From the NCBI GenBank assembly GCA_017643385.1, contig JAEPNN010000002.1:429099-493098 (forward strand): 64,000 nucleotides of DNA, written 5' to 3'. The stretch is from Dinoroseobacter sp. (lineage in GTDB: Bacteria; Pseudomonadota; Alphaproteobacteria; Rhodobacterales; Rhodobacteraceae). The number at the start of each line of letters is the position of its first letter. Within the stretch, counting starts at the first letter, position 1. The notes below the pieces were generated by a model. That model saw nothing but the letters and a program-made list of their open reading frames with translations. It was not told where the DNA came from and searched no databases. Of the stretch, positions 36,010 to 45,082 are shown piece by piece. The position numbers and the translations under genes are program-made.

Positions 36010-36717
36010 CTAAGTAGAAATACCGAAGATCTCAATCGCCCGCAGAAAGTCCTGACGCTTCGATTCTGCCAGTTCCTCAGCCGCCTCATCCGCGCCCCAT
36101 TGCTCGATTTGCCAAAGCTCATCGAGACGCGCAATCGGCCACGCATCCTGCGCGGAAATTGCCCCATCTGTCACCGCTAAGGCCAATATTAGGGAACCGG
36201 AAATCGTGATCAAATCATGCATACCGGTGAGCTGAAACGCCGTCATTTTCTCCAGCGGTTCGCGCAAGCGCAACATGCTCTGAGGATCTTGAGAGATCGG
36301 CACAATGCCCGTCGTCACGATCATCGGTGAGGTGTAACGTTCATGGACCCAGTCGAGCCATGGCGACCACTGGGCCCGTTGCCGATCAACCAGCTCTTTC
36401 GGCTGATCAGCATGGTAACACAACAAGTCGCTCTCCCCATAGGCGGCCAACATATCGATGATCTCAGCGCGTTGAGGCGTGACCTTGTCGATCGCAGAAT
36501 TCGCGGCCCGGGTGAATGGCATGGAATTTGGGTCAACAGCTTCTTCGACCGCGTCCCATTCAGCTGCAAGCCGCTCGGCAAAGGCGCGCGTGGGCAACGA
36601 TAGCTCAGACTTCAGCGGCGTACGTACAGTCCTGCCATCCAGCGCGACCGTGAACCCATTTTCGGCGTCTACAACATCGACCGACGTCCAGAACTTTTTT
36701 GCAGCCCAACCTGTCAT
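36010..36717 (-). CDS. ATP12-family F1-ATPase assembly chaperone
   Basis: 235-aa homologue of mitochondrial Atp12, which chaperones the alpha subunit of F1. It has KKFWTSVDVVDAENGFTVALDGR and RTPLKSELSLPTRAFAERLAAEWDA at the N-terminus, and DLLCYHADQPKELV plus LALAVTDGAISAQDAW later, the family pattern. The ATG at 36717 overlaps the HAD stop (ATGA). It is the last gene of the rarA operon and unlinked to atp genes here. Confidence 0.92.
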   Translation of the reverse strand: MTGWAAKKFWTSVDVVDAENGFTVALDGRTVRTPLKSELSLPTRAFAERLAAEWDAVEEAVDPNSMPFTRAANSAIDKVTPQRAEIIDMLAAYGESDLLCYHADQPKELVDRQRAQWSPWLDWVHERYTSPMIVTTGIVPISQDPQSMLRLREPLEKMTAFQLTGMHDLITISGSLILALAVTDGAISAQDAWPIARLDELWQIEQWGADEAAEELAESKRQDFLRAIEIFGIST

Positions 36718-37385
36718 CTCAGGAACCCCGTCTTGCAAAGATAAGGGATCAACTCCCTAAAATCCTTCAGTACCGTTTGCGTGGCCGCAACGCCTTCGAG
36801 AGCGCTCACAGAATGGTAGCCCCACGCAACGCCGATACCCGCGATCCCCGCGTTTCCAGCCATTTCCATGTCGTAGGTCGTGTCGCCGATCATGACGGTG
36901 TCAGCAGCCTCCACCCCCGCCTCAGCCATAGCGTCCATCAACATAGACGGGTGCGGCTTGGAAGGATGCGTGTCGGCGGTCTGGGTTGTTACGAAAACCC
37001 TGTCCAGCTGATGTGCCTCGATGATATGTCGAACGCCACGTCGTGATTTGCCTGTGGCCATCCCGAGCAAAACGTCATCGCGATTTGAAAGGTCTTCCAA
37101 CACGTCTTCGGCGTAGGGATAGAAAGGGGCGGCGTCTTTCATTTGTATGCGCAGCTCCGCGTAGCTTGCGCGGTATCCGTCAACAAGTGCATCAATCTCA
37201 GAAGGGCTTGCCTGAGGGCAGAGTTTGGACATTGCTTCAGGCAAAGATAGTCCGACAATGGAAAGCAGAGCATCGCGTACTGGAAGCTCGATACCTGCCC
37301 TCGCAAAAGCAAACTCCATCGCAGCAACGATATGGGCCTTGCTGTCTACCAGCGTTCCATCGACATCAAATATGATCAGTTTCAA
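36714..37385 (-). CDS. HAD-family hydrolase (phosphoglycolate phosphatase-like)
   Basis: 223-aa HAD-IA phosphatase. Motif I is FDVDGTLVDSK, motif II is in MATGKSRRGV (T/S position), and motif IV is MIGDTTYDMEMAGNAG. A helical cap lies after motif I. The specific substrate is not evident. It overlaps both neighbours by 4 bp (ATGA). Confidence 0.88.
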   Translation of the reverse strand: MKLIIFDVDGTLVDSKAHIVAAMEFAFARAGIELPVRDALLSIVGLSLPEAMSKLCPQASPSEIDALVDGYRASYAELRIQMKDAAPFYPYAEDVLEDLSNRDDVLLGMATGKSRRGVRHIIEAHQLDRVFVTTQTADTHPSKPHPSMLMDAMAEAGVEAADTVMIGDTTYDMEMAGNAGIAGIGVAWGYHSVSALEGVAATQTVLKDFRELIPYLCKTGFLR

Positions 37386-38431
37386 TCCCAGGCGTCCTCG
37401 GCAAAGGGGTCCGGCGGGACATCACGCGCATCCCAGCCAAGCTCATCAAAGGTGCGCGCCATGTGGTCAGGAAGCGGTGCAACCAGGTTCAGTATTGCGC
37501 CCGTCACCGGATGCTCCAGCGTAAGGCTGCGCGCATGTAAGTGCAGTTTCTTGGACATCTCGCCCCCGAGCATGGCACCCCAACCGTCGCCAAGGTTCTC
37601 TTGCCCTGAGCCGCCATACTTGCCGTCACCAATGATCGGATGGCCCAGTTCAGCCATGTGGGCACGCAACTGATGTGTACGCCCTGTGACCGGGACAAGC
37701 GCGGCCCAGGACACCCGCCGCCCCAGCGCGGACAAAACCCAGTAATCGGTCGTGGCACGCTTGGCATCTGGTGTACTGTCAATGTCGCGCGGGTGGACGC
37801 AATGCATCTTCTCGCCCTCGCCTTTCCCGCCATGTCCGGGCGCCTTCACCAGTCCAAACCGGATCGTTCCTTGTTTGGGCTGCGGAACGCCAGCAAGTGC
37901 GGCCCAGTAAATCTTGCGCGTGGTGCGTGCACGGAACGCCTCGGTCAGCTTTGACGCGATGGTCCGGGTCCGCGCCATGATCAGGACACCCGAGGTATCT
38001 TTGTCGAGCCTGTGGACGAGGCGCGGCGGTTCATCTGCATCAAACTGAATCGCGGAAGCCATACCATCAATATGCCGCGTCATCTTGCTGCCGCCTTGCA
38101 CGGCAAGACCCGCAGATTTGTTCAGAGCAATGATCTGATCGTCGCGATAGATCACAGAGTTCCGCAACATCTGCGCGTCGGCATCTGTCACTCTGGGGCG
38201 CGCCGGTGCCGTTTCTGGGCCCCTCTCAGGCAAAGGTGGCAGTCGCACGGTCTGCCCGGCGGAAACACGTGTGTTCGCTTTCACGCGGCCGCCATCAACG
38301 CGGATCTCGCCCTTGCGACACATTTTTTCAATGCGCCCCTGCCCGACATTTGGAAACTTTCGGCGAAGCCAACGATCTAGTCTCTGATCCGCTTCGTCAG
38401 GTGCAACAGAAATGTTCTGAACGCCGCTCAT
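37382..38431 (-). CDS. RluC/RluD-family 23S rRNA pseudouridine synthase
   Basis: 349-aa pseudouridine synthase with an N-terminal S4 domain (DQRLDRWLRRKFPNVGQGRIEKM) and the catalytic motif PRLVHRLDKDTSGVLIMA, where Asp is the nucleophile. GRTHQLRAHMAELGHPIIGD is the second family block. The length suits RluC. Its position between crcB and the HAD gene, with 4-bp overlaps, puts it in the rarA operon. Confidence 0.92.
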   Translation of the reverse strand: MSGVQNISVAPDEADQRLDRWLRRKFPNVGQGRIEKMCRKGEIRVDGGRVKANTRVSAGQTVRLPPLPERGPETAPARPRVTDADAQMLRNSVIYRDDQIIALNKSAGLAVQGGSKMTRHIDGMASAIQFDADEPPRLVHRLDKDTSGVLIMARTRTIASKLTEAFRARTTRKIYWAALAGVPQPKQGTIRFGLVKAPGHGGKGEGEKMHCVHPRDIDSTPDAKRATTDYWVLSALGRRVSWAALVPVTGRTHQLRAHMAELGHPIIGDGKYGGSGQENLGDGWGAMLGGEMSKKLHLHARSLTLEHPVTGAILNLVAPLPDHMARTFDELGWDARDVPPDPFAEDAWD

Positions 38432-38844
38432 ACCATCAGCCCCCGCGCCAGCAGTATTCCGGCCACCAGGCCAAGGATTGAGAGCACTACAGACAAAATC
38501 ACATACAAAGCCGCCAGCCCTGGCTCACCACGCTCAAAAAGCGTGAAGGCCTCGAGCGAGAACGCTGAAAAGGTTGTGAACCCGCCTAAAATGCCCGTCA
38601 CCATCAGGGGTGACAGGCTGGTCAAGCCCCGAAGACCAAGCCACACGACGCACATACCCATCAGGAATGAACCAACGACATTGACGCTGAGAATTGCCAC
38701 AGGAAATGCGGTAGTGCCAATCAGACGCACCAAGGCGAGTCCAACACCAAATCTCAGCATTGCACCTAGTGCACCGCCAAATCCGACCTGAAGAAACATG
38801 TAAACCATAGCGCGGCTCATGCGTCCGGGCATGGCGCTTGTCAA
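38428..38844 (-). CDS. crcB: Fluoride channel CrcB/FluC
   Basis: Small dual-topology fluoride exporter with four hydrophobic helices. It has GGALGAMLRFGVGL, FPVAILSVNVVGSFLMGM (the NxxGxFxxG motif) and GGFTTFSAFSLEA (the GGxTTFSTF motif lining the pore). The start is uncertain: TTG at 38844 overlapping the rarA stop, or ATG at 38832 or 38820. No fluoride riboswitch was seen, which fits its place inside an operon. Confidence 0.92.
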   Translation of the reverse strand: MTSAMPGRMSRAMVYMFLQVGFGGALGAMLRFGVGLALVRLIGTTAFPVAILSVNVVGSFLMGMCVVWLGLRGLTSLSPLMVTGILGGFTTFSAFSLEAFTLFERGEPGLAALYVILSVVLSILGLVAGILLARGLMV

Positions 38845-40151
38845 CCGCGTCGCTTTTCTCGAAGTCTGTTGAAGTAAGAAAGTCTCTTTGCAAGCTCACG
38901 CTCAAAGCCACGTTCTACGGGGAGATAAAACTCTGGTCTTTCCATGGTCTCAGGAAAATAGTCCTGCCCCGAAAATCCGTCTGGCGCGTCATGATCATAG
39001 GCATAATCAGCGCCGTATCCCTGATCTTTCATTAAGTTCGTTGGAGCATTCAGTATGTGCTTTGGTGGGGCAACGGATCCGGTTTGCTTGGCTTTGCCCT
39101 TTGCGGCCTTGTAGGCCACGTATGTTGCATTTGATTTCGGCGCCAGCGCCAAATAAAGCACAGCTTGCGCCAACGCGAGCTCGCCTTCAGGACTGCCAAG
39201 TCGCTCGTAAGTCTGCCAGCTTTGCAAACAAACCGACTGCGCCTGCGGATCGGCCAATCCTATGTCCTCAACAGCCATGCGCGTTATGCGACGGGCAAGA
39301 AACCTTGGGTCCTCACCCGCACTGAGCATCCTTGCCAGCCAATAAAGCGAAGCGTCCGGGTCAGAGCCACGCACCGATTTGTGTAGCGCAGAGATCAGGT
39401 TGTAATGGCCGTCGCCAGACTTGTCGTAGGACGCGGCACGACGCATCAGTCTTTGACCCAGTTGTTCCGGATCAATCGATTCGTCCAAACCCCAAGCCAT
39501 AATCTGCTCAATGAGATTAAGCAGGGTGCGACCATCCCCGTCTGCCATTTCGATCAAGGCTGCGCGAGCTGCGCTGGTCAGAGGGAGCTCCTGTTGCAAT
39601 TCGGTTTCTGCACGATTTGCGATCCGCTCCAGCGCTTCCTCGCCGAGCCTGTTCAAAACCATCACCTGTGCGCGGCTCATCACAGCTGCGTTCAGTTCAA
39701 ATGACGGATTTTCCGTGGTCGCACCGACAAGGACGATCGTGCCGTCCTCCATATGCGGTAAGAATCCGTCCTGTTGTGCCTTGTTGAAGCGATGGATTTC
39801 GTCAACGAACAAAAGCGTGCCCTTGCCAGACGATCGACGGATTTTGGCTGCCTCAAACACTTTTCGAAGGTCGGGCATTCCGGTGAAAATGGCACTGATC
39901 TGAACGAAATCCAGATCACTTTCATGTGCCAGAAGCCGCGCGATTGTGGTTTTTCCGACGCCAGGCGGCCCCCAGAAGATTACCGAACCGATCTGTCCAC
40001 TTGCCAGCATAACAGCCAAAGGACCCTCTGGCCCCAACAGGTGTTCCTGGCCAATGACGTCTTGAAGTTTGGCAGGACGTAGCGTGTCGGCCAGCGGTCT
40101 TGGTCCTGCACTACTCTCCGTGTCGTTATCGAACAAATCTGTCAAAACCAC
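38841..40151 (-). CDS. rarA: Replication-associated recombination protein RarA
   Basis: AAA+ ATPase acting at stalled replication forks. It has [19 protein letters not shown], Walker [18 protein letters not shown], Walker [21 protein letters not shown] and sensor [11 protein letters not shown]. The C-terminal tetramerisation part begins near [18 protein letters not shown]. The 436-aa length is normal. It heads a five-gene minus-strand operon joined by 4-bp overlaps. Confidence 0.95.
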   Translation of the reverse strand: MVLTDLFDNDTESSAGPRPLADTLRPAKLQDVIGQEHLLGPEGPLAVMLASGQIGSVIFWGPPGVGKTTIARLLAHESDLDFVQISAIFTGMPDLRKVFEAAKIRRSSGKGTLLFVDEIHRFNKAQQDGFLPHMEDGTIVLVGATTENPSFELNAAVMSRAQVMVLNRLGEEALERIANRAETELQQELPLTSAARAALIEMADGDGRTLLNLIEQIMAWGLDESIDPEQLGQRLMRRAASYDKSGDGHYNLISALHKSVRGSDPDASLYWLARMLSAGEDPRFLARRITRMAVEDIGLADPQAQSVCLQSWQTYERLGSPEGELALAQAVLYLALAPKSNATYVAYKAAKGKAKQTGSVAPPKHILNAPTNLMKDQGYGADYAYDHDAPDGFSGQDYFPETMERPEFYLPVERGFERELAKRLSYFNRLREKRRG

Positions 40152-40216
40152 CCTCGGCTGACCCAGTTTAAGACACAGGGCAGGGGCCCGATGTTAGGCC
40201 GTCTGCCCCGTGTCCA

Positions 40217-40241
40217 CAATCCTGAATGGGGTACAGGATTG
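40217..40241. promoter_or_regulatory. Inverted repeat between luxI and rarA
   Basis: CAATCCTG-N9-CAGGATTG is a perfect 8-bp inverted repeat 15 bp after luxI and 66 bp before rarA. It lacks a T-tail on the minus strand. It resembles a lux box in its CTG/CAG arms, but the spacing is one base off. It may be a terminator stem or an operator. Confidence 0.4.
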
Positions 40242-40256
40242 CTGGGGTTCGGTTAG

Positions 40257-40844
40257 TTAGTGGAGGTTTTGAACCAGATTAATCGACACGCATTGATTTT
40301 CGATTCCATCGATTTCCATGACGCGCCCAGCGGCCTTTGCATCCAGACCACAGCGCGAGGCCCATCGCGGCCAGTTAGCTGGAATCAAACCCAAAACCTG
40401 GGTAGCCCCCAACTCACGGGCCGTGCGGGTCATTTCCGTAATAAGGAACGCATGGACCCTTCGGCGAATCTTCATCGGCGTGGAATGGGACACAAACACA
40501 CGGCTTGATTCCCAAATATAATCTGCAACAGGGGCCTCTTCATAAAGCAGGTCCTGCGGGATCGTATCCAACAAGCCCATTTGTGCGTCCCGGATCATAT
40601 AGCTGTAGATCCCGCAGCGCGCAGTCGTGGGAGTCAACCGAATGCCGGCGAGAATTTCTCCGAACTCGTGAACTGCCACCCAACGGCTTGCAGGCGTGTC
40701 GTACTGATCGTACTCCATTCCCATAGCCTCTGGCAGGTCCCAGTTATTCTGAACAATGAACGACTGTCGCCTTGCGCGAAAAAGGTTTGCAAATAACTCG
40801 CCATGGTTGTGTAAATTTGCGAACGAAAGGGTGGTAGTCTGCAT
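40257..40844 (-). CDS. luxI: LuxI-family acyl-homoserine lactone synthase
   Basis: Makes an acyl-homoserine lactone signal from S-adenosylmethionine and an acyl carrier. The invariant residues are present: RARRQSF and NNWDLP near the N-terminus, MEYDQYD, GEILAGIRLTPT, and IWESSRVFV. At 195 aa it is a usual size. It lies downstream of a luxR-type gene in the same direction, 74 bp after it, as in many Roseobacter quorum-sensing loci. The acyl chain cannot be predicted. Confidence 0.93.
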   Translation of the reverse strand: MQTTTLSFANLHNHGELFANLFRARRQSFIVQNNWDLPEAMGMEYDQYDTPASRWVAVHEFGEILAGIRLTPTTARCGIYSYMIRDAQMGLLDTIPQDLLYEEAPVADYIWESSRVFVSHSTPMKIRRRVHAFLITEMTRTARELGATQVLGLIPANWPRWASRCGLDAKAAGRVMEIDGIENQCVSINLVQNLH

Positions 40845-40918
40845 TGGGTCAATCTCCGTTGGATAGTGTTGGCAGCATGTAGTGGTGGTGGAGCCGATGC
40901 CTGCGGTTTTGAGTTCCG

Positions 40919-41530
40919 CTACAACATTCGGTAGTCTTTGGCCCTCTGAATTGCCTCAGCAGTCGTCCGAGCCAGAAGCTTTTGCCGCGCCGAGGTCAGG
41001 CGCGCTTTCAACGCACTTTCAGAAATACCCAAGGCAGCAGCAGCCTGGGCATGTCGGTCGCCCGCCGCAATGCGTTTAAGCGCATCGATCTGAGCCTTCG
41101 TAAGACTTTCAGGTGGGATAGTCGCATTGTGCAATCGACGTACGATGACCTCGATGCGTTCGATCTCTTCGTCTGTGAATTCGCGATCATCGCGCGCAGA
41201 TCCGGCGATTGTACGCGAACTAATTTCACCGCATGACACTGCAACGCCGTAGCGCAACCCAAAGGTCGCTCCGGCTTCGAGGATCCCAAAAGGGTCAGGG
41301 ATACCCAGATTGCTCCAGCGCGCTGAACCAGTTGGGCCAAATCCCCACGCCAAGAGTGGGTCACGCAACGCGTATGCAGCCTCTGTGTAGTGGTCGCGCC
41401 ATTCCTGCGGATAAGTCTGGAATGTCATCAGCGGCACAGCCATTCGAATATGCAACCCGATGAAGTAGCCCGAGGGTGAAAGTTCACCCAATTCCCTTAG
41501 CTCGATTTGGAGGCCTGTTGGTTTGGACAT
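40919..41530 (-). CDS. luxR: LuxR-family autoinducer-binding regulator
   Basis: 203-aa regulator, shorter than most LuxR proteins (about 240), mainly at the N-terminus. The ligand pocket pattern is kept: TYPQEWRDHYTEAAYALRDP and later W in ARWSNLGI, with FGLRYGVAVSCG. The C-terminal helix-turn-helix has SLTKAQIDALKRIAAGDRHA and ALGISESALKARLTSARQKL. It is probably the receptor for the signal made by the adjacent luxI. Confidence 0.9.
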   Translation of the reverse strand: MSKPTGLQIELRELGELSPSGYFIGLHIRMAVPLMTFQTYPQEWRDHYTEAAYALRDPLLAWGFGPTGSARWSNLGIPDPFGILEAGATFGLRYGVAVSCGEISSRTIAGSARDDREFTDEEIERIEVIVRRLHNATIPPESLTKAQIDALKRIAAGDRHAQAAAALGISESALKARLTSARQKLLARTTAEAIQRAKDYRML

Positions 41531-41608
41531 GTCTTTTTAGATAGGTTGCGGTAGCTATGAGTCAACCGTAAATTGTTTCTCATAAAATATGCAACCACAG
41601 GTTTATTG

Positions 41609-41785
41609 ATGTCTAACCAACTAGCGCCAAGCATGTTCACCCGTGTGATGTCTCTACCAGAAAACGAACGGGCCGACGTGCTTGAAATGCTCGGTGCACT
41701 AACCGTAGATGAAGCTAAACTATCTATAATACTTGAAGAAATTACTGCGGACCTAGAAAATCGCAAAGACGACATCCGGCATTGA
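41609..41785 (+). CDS. Small hypothetical protein divergent from luxR
   Basis: 58-aa ORF starting MSNQLAPSMFTRVMSLPENE and rich in Leu, Glu and Asp, with a predicted helical character. It is divergent from luxR, whose start is 78 bp away, and ends at a bidirectional terminator. I recognise no family. Codons look plausible, but the ribosome site is weak, so it may not be real. Confidence 0.4.
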   Translation: MSNQLAPSMFTRVMSLPENERADVLEMLGALTVDEAKLSIILEEITADLENRKDDIRH

Positions 41786-41808
41786 ATCCTTCAAAACTGC
41801 GAAAATAG

Positions 41809-41837
41809 AAAGCCCCGGCCAATTACCGAGGCTTTTT
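41809..41837. terminator. Terminator after the alpha operon and the small ORF
   Basis: AAAGCCCCGG-N7-CCGAGGCTTT with T-runs on both strands, between rplQ (minus) and the small plus-strand ORF. It is the end of the ribosomal superoperon. Confidence 0.8.
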
Positions 41838-41867
41838 GCGTTTTGCAAATTCTTATGACTGACTGTC

Positions 41868-42284
41868 TTACTCTGCGGCGTCTTCTGCAGCGACTCGCGC
41901 CTTATCCGCAGCACCCTTTGCATCTTCGTCACGATCGACAAATTCAATGATCGCCATTGGGGCCATATCCCCATAACGGAAGCCAGCTTTCAATACGCGA
42001 ACGTAGCCACCCTGACGGTCCTTGTAGCGCGGGCCAAGGATTTCGAAGAGCTTGGCCACGTCTTTATCCTGCTTCAACTGTGCAGCGGCCTGACGGCGTG
42101 CATGAAGGTCACCACGCTTCGCAAGCGTGATCAACTTCTCGACAATCGGGCGCAGTTCCTTGGCCTTAGGCAAGGTGGTCTTGATCTGTTCGTGTTCAAT
42201 CAGTGACCCAGCCATATTGGAAAACAGGGCTTTCCGGTGTTCGTGGGTCCGGTTTAGTCGGCGGTAACCGCGGGCGTGACGCAT
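41868..42284 (-). CDS. rplQ: 50S ribosomal protein L17
   Basis: 138-aa protein with [20 protein letters not shown] at the N-terminus and YTRVLK-like [23 protein letters not shown]-terminal Asp/Ala-rich tail is present. It is the last gene of the alpha block, 113 bp after rpoA. Confidence 0.97.
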   Translation of the reverse strand: MRHARGYRRLNRTHEHRKALFSNMAGSLIEHEQIKTTLPKAKELRPIVEKLITLAKRGDLHARRQAAAQLKQDKDVAKLFEILGPRYKDRQGGYVRVLKAGFRYGDMAPMAIIEFVDRDEDAKGAADKARVAAEDAAE

Positions 42285-42397
42285 TTCTCTATCTCCGTTT
42301 CAATGCTTTGTCTGGATCTCGTGCGTTGCGAGACCCTCCTTATTGGGCCGGAACTGGCCATTTGAGGCACTCCGAATCGCGCCGGAGCACCTATCCT

Positions 42398-43414
42398 TTA
42401 AAACTGGTCTTCGAACTTCTTCGCAAGATCTTCGATGTTTTCCGGGGGCCAATCAATGATGTCCATGCCCAGATGCAGACCCATGCCCGAGAGCACTTCC
42501 TTGATCTCGTTCAACGACTTACGGCCAAAGTTCGGTGTGCGCAGCATCTCAGCTTCGGTCTTTTGGATCAGATCGCCAATATAAACGATATTGTCATTCT
42601 TCAGGCAGTTTGCCGAACGGACCGATAGTTCCAGCTCGTCTACCTTCTTCAGCAGAAGCGGGTTGAATTCGAGTTCGTCTTCTTCGGACGGACCACGTGC
42701 CGCTTCCGGTTCATCGAAGTTCACAAAGACCTGCAACTGATCCTGCAAAATGCGTGCCGCATAGGCCAACGCGTCATCAGGCGTCACAGAGCCATCGGTT
42801 TCCAGCTTGAGGGTCAGCTTATCATAATCAAGCACCTGACCTTCGCGGGTTGGCTGTACGTCGTATGACACTCTTTTGACCGGTGAATAAATCGCATCGA
42901 TTGGCATCAGCCCGATGGGGGCATCTTCCGGACGGTTCTTGTCAGCAGACACGTAGCCTTTGCCAGTCGTGACATTCAGTTCCATGAACAAATCCGCACC
43001 TTCATCGAGGTGGCAAATCACGTGATCACGGTTAAGAACTTCAATACCCGCGCTGTCGGAAATATCGCCAGCGGTCACAACGCGTGGACCCTTCGCGGAA
43101 ATCGATAGGCGCTTAGGGCCTTCGACTTCCATGCGAATCGCAACCTGCTTGAGGTTCAATACAATGTCAGTGACATCTTCACGAACGCCTGAAACAGACG
43201 AGAATTCATGCAAGACATTGTCGATCTGAACCGAAGTGATAGCCGCGCCTTGCAGCGACGACATCAGAACGCGTCGCAATGCGTTTCCAAGCGTCAGACC
43301 AAAGCCGCGCTCCAGCGGCTCGGCCACGACTGTCGCCTGACGCGACGGGTCATTGCCCGGCTTTACGACGAGTTGGCCTGGTTTGATAAGCTCTTGCCAG
43401 TTTTTGTGGATCAT
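42398..43414 (-). CDS. rpoA: RNA polymerase alpha subunit
   Basis: 338-aa alpha subunit. The N-terminal domain assembles the core enzyme ([20 protein letters not shown]); a linker at about 235-250 leads to the C-terminal domain ([32 protein letters not shown]) that contacts UP elements and activators. It lies 114 bp after rpsK. Confidence 0.98.
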   Translation of the reverse strand: MIHKNWQELIKPGQLVVKPGNDPSRQATVVAEPLERGFGLTLGNALRRVLMSSLQGAAITSVQIDNVLHEFSSVSGVREDVTDIVLNLKQVAIRMEVEGPKRLSISAKGPRVVTAGDISDSAGIEVLNRDHVICHLDEGADLFMELNVTTGKGYVSADKNRPEDAPIGLMPIDAIYSPVKRVSYDVQPTREGQVLDYDKLTLKLETDGSVTPDDALAYAARILQDQLQVFVNFDEPEAARGPSEEDELEFNPLLLKKVDELELSVRSANCLKNDNIVYIGDLIQKTEAEMLRTPNFGRKSLNEIKEVLSGMGLHLGMDIIDWPPENIEDLAKKFEDQF

Positions 43415-43528
43415 GCTGTCGCCTCCATTCTTGTTCTTGACTTGGACCCAATGCCAAGAACGCCCGAGGAAAAAATGACGTAGCGAGGTCGCGCAGTCAT
43501 GCGCAGCCTCGCGGAGTTCTTAACGGCC

Positions 43529-43918
43529 TTAGACGCGGCGGCGCTTAGGCGGACGGCATCCGTTATGAGCCATCGGTGTAACATCACGGATCGATGTAAT
43601 CGTGAACCCGACAGCCGCCAGTGCGCGCAGGGCGGATTCGCGGCCAGAGCCGGGCCCTTGTACTTCGACCTCAAGCGTCTTCACGCCATGATCTTGTGCT
43701 TTCTTGCCCGCGTCTTCCGCAGCCAGCTGGGCTGCGTAAGGGGTAGACTTCCGGGAGCCCTTGAAGCCCATCGTACCGGCCGACGACCAAGAGATCGCAT
43801 TGCCTTGAACGTCAGAAATCAGAATTTTGGTATTGTTGAAGGTCGAATTCACGTGGGCAACACCCGTCGCAATATTCTTGGAGACCTTCTTTTTAATGCG
43901 CATCTTTTCGCGTGCCAT
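43529..43918 (-). CDS. rpsK: 30S ribosomal protein S11
   Basis: 129-aa platform protein with [40 protein letters not shown] and the C-terminal [18 protein letters not shown], all conserved. It lies 12 bp after rpsM. Confidence 0.98.
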   Translation of the reverse strand: MAREKMRIKKKVSKNIATGVAHVNSTFNNTKILISDVQGNAISWSSAGTMGFKGSRKSTPYAAQLAAEDAGKKAQDHGVKTLEVEVQGPGSGRESALRALAAVGFTITSIRDVTPMAHNGCRPPKRRRV

Positions 43919-43930
43919 TGGTCTGACCCT

Positions 43931-44299
43931 CTATTTCTTCTTGCCAGCGATTGCCTTCGCAGGACCCTTACGGGTGCGGGCATTCGTGTGGGTACGCTGA
44001 CCGCGCACAGGCAGGTTCCGGCGATGGCGCAGACCGCGATAGCAGCCCAAGTCCATCAGGCGTTTGATGTTCATCTGCGTTTCGCGCCGCAGGTCACCTT
44101 CAACCGTAAAGTTTTCGTCGATATGCTCGCGGATCGAGAGAACTTCAGCATCGCTGAGCTCATTAACGCGGCGGGTAGCATCGATGCCAACAGACTCGCA
44201 AATCGCGTTTGCGGAGCTTGGACCGATTCCGGTGATGTAGGTGAGGGCGATAGGAACGCGTTTCCCAGTGGGAATGTTCACGCCAGCAATACGTGCCAA
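43931..44299 (-). CDS. rpsM: 30S ribosomal protein S13, TTG start
   Basis: 122-aa head protein. The conserved start [17 protein letters not shown] aligns with a TTG codon at 44297-44299, preceded by AAGGA at a distance of 9 bp. No ATG is available in frame nearer than the middle of the protein; the longer upstream frame matches nothing. The conserved end [21 protein letters not shown] is complete. The rare start could set a lower translation rate. Confidence 0.95.
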   Translation of the reverse strand: MARIAGVNIPTGKRVPIALTYITGIGPSSANAICESVGIDATRRVNELSDAEVLSIREHIDENFTVEGDLRRETQMNIKRLMDLGCYRGLRHRRNLPVRGQRTHTNARTRKGPAKAIAGKKK

Positions 44300-44488
44300 G
44301 TCTGGTCTTCCTTTGGTTGCGGGTCCGTAATCCCGGACCCTTTTTTCACAACTGAAGCCCGACGCGGTTCGCCGGGCTGAGTAAGCGTCTCGCAATGATG
44401 GGAAAGCACTCTTGTGCGAGTCACGTCACGCGGGATGCTGTGAGATAGGGGTGAACCGCGACGCGGTCAACCCCCCGGTTTGGAATAA
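44300..44488 (-). promoter_or_regulatory. Structured leader between adk and rpsM
   Basis: A 189-bp gap with several hairpins and no gene. GGGTCCG-N6-CGGACCC (44321-44340) lies shortly before the rpsM ribosome site, and on the plus strand it is followed by six T, so it also looks like a plus-strand terminator. AGCCCG-N11-CGGGCT (44356-44378) is next. CGCGGTTC (44364-44371) can pair with GAACCGCG (44454-44461). The layout suggests a folded leader that could allow feedback by a ribosomal protein. Confidence 0.5.
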
Positions 44489-45070
44489 TCAAAAGCTGTC
44501 AAGCGTTTTTTCGATCTCACCCGATACAGCTTCAATTTCGGCCAACCCATCGACCCCTTTAAGGCGCCCTTTGGCATAGTAATAACCGATCAGGGGTGAG
44601 GTCTGTTTGTAGTAGGCCATCAGCCGGGTCTTCAGTGCCTCTTCGGTATCATCGGCGCGCGGCGTCTGCCCCGCAGCAACCGCATCAGCGGCCCGCTTCA
44701 GAATGCGGCCAACGAGCACTTCGTCGTTCACCTGCAGTTCGATCGCCGCGTCCAGCTTGGCCCCGTGGCGTGCCAGCAGGTCACCCAGCGCATCTGCCTG
44801 CGCCAAATTCCGTGGGAACCCATCGAAGATGAAGCCACCGCCCTGGTCGCCTTGCAGCTTCTCCTCGATCAGACCGATCACGATCTCATCGGTGACAAGC
44901 TCGCCCTTGTCCATAACCTCCGCCACGCGCTTGCCCATTTCGGTGCCGCTGGTTCTAGCTTCCCGCAGCATGTCGCCGGTCGAAAGCTGAACCATGTTTC
45001 GCTCGCTGACAAGGATTCCGGCCTGCGTGCCTTTGCCCGCTCCGGGCGGGCCGAGTAGAATAATATTCAT
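44489..45070 (-). CDS. adk: Adenylate kinase
   Basis: 193-aa enzyme interconverting ATP, ADP and AMP. The P-loop is [16 protein letters not shown], the AMP site is [17 protein letters not shown], and [12 protein letters not shown] is the conserved mid motif. It has the short lid without zinc cysteines. It lies 12 bp after secY, as usual. Confidence 0.97.
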   Translation of the reverse strand: MNIILLGPPGAGKGTQAGILVSERNMVQLSTGDMLREARTSGTEMGKRVAEVMDKGELVTDEIVIGLIEEKLQGDQGGGFIFDGFPRNLAQADALGDLLARHGAKLDAAIELQVNDEVLVGRILKRAADAVAAGQTPRADDTEEALKTRLMAYYKQTSPLIGYYYAKGRLKGVDGLAEIEAVSGEIEKTLDSF

Positions 45071-45082
45071 CAGGTATCCGTA

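Noticed and set aside
38428..38900. Fluoride riboswitch upstream of crcB
   Set aside because: crcB overlaps rarA by 4 bp, leaving no leader, and no crcB-motif sequence is visible.
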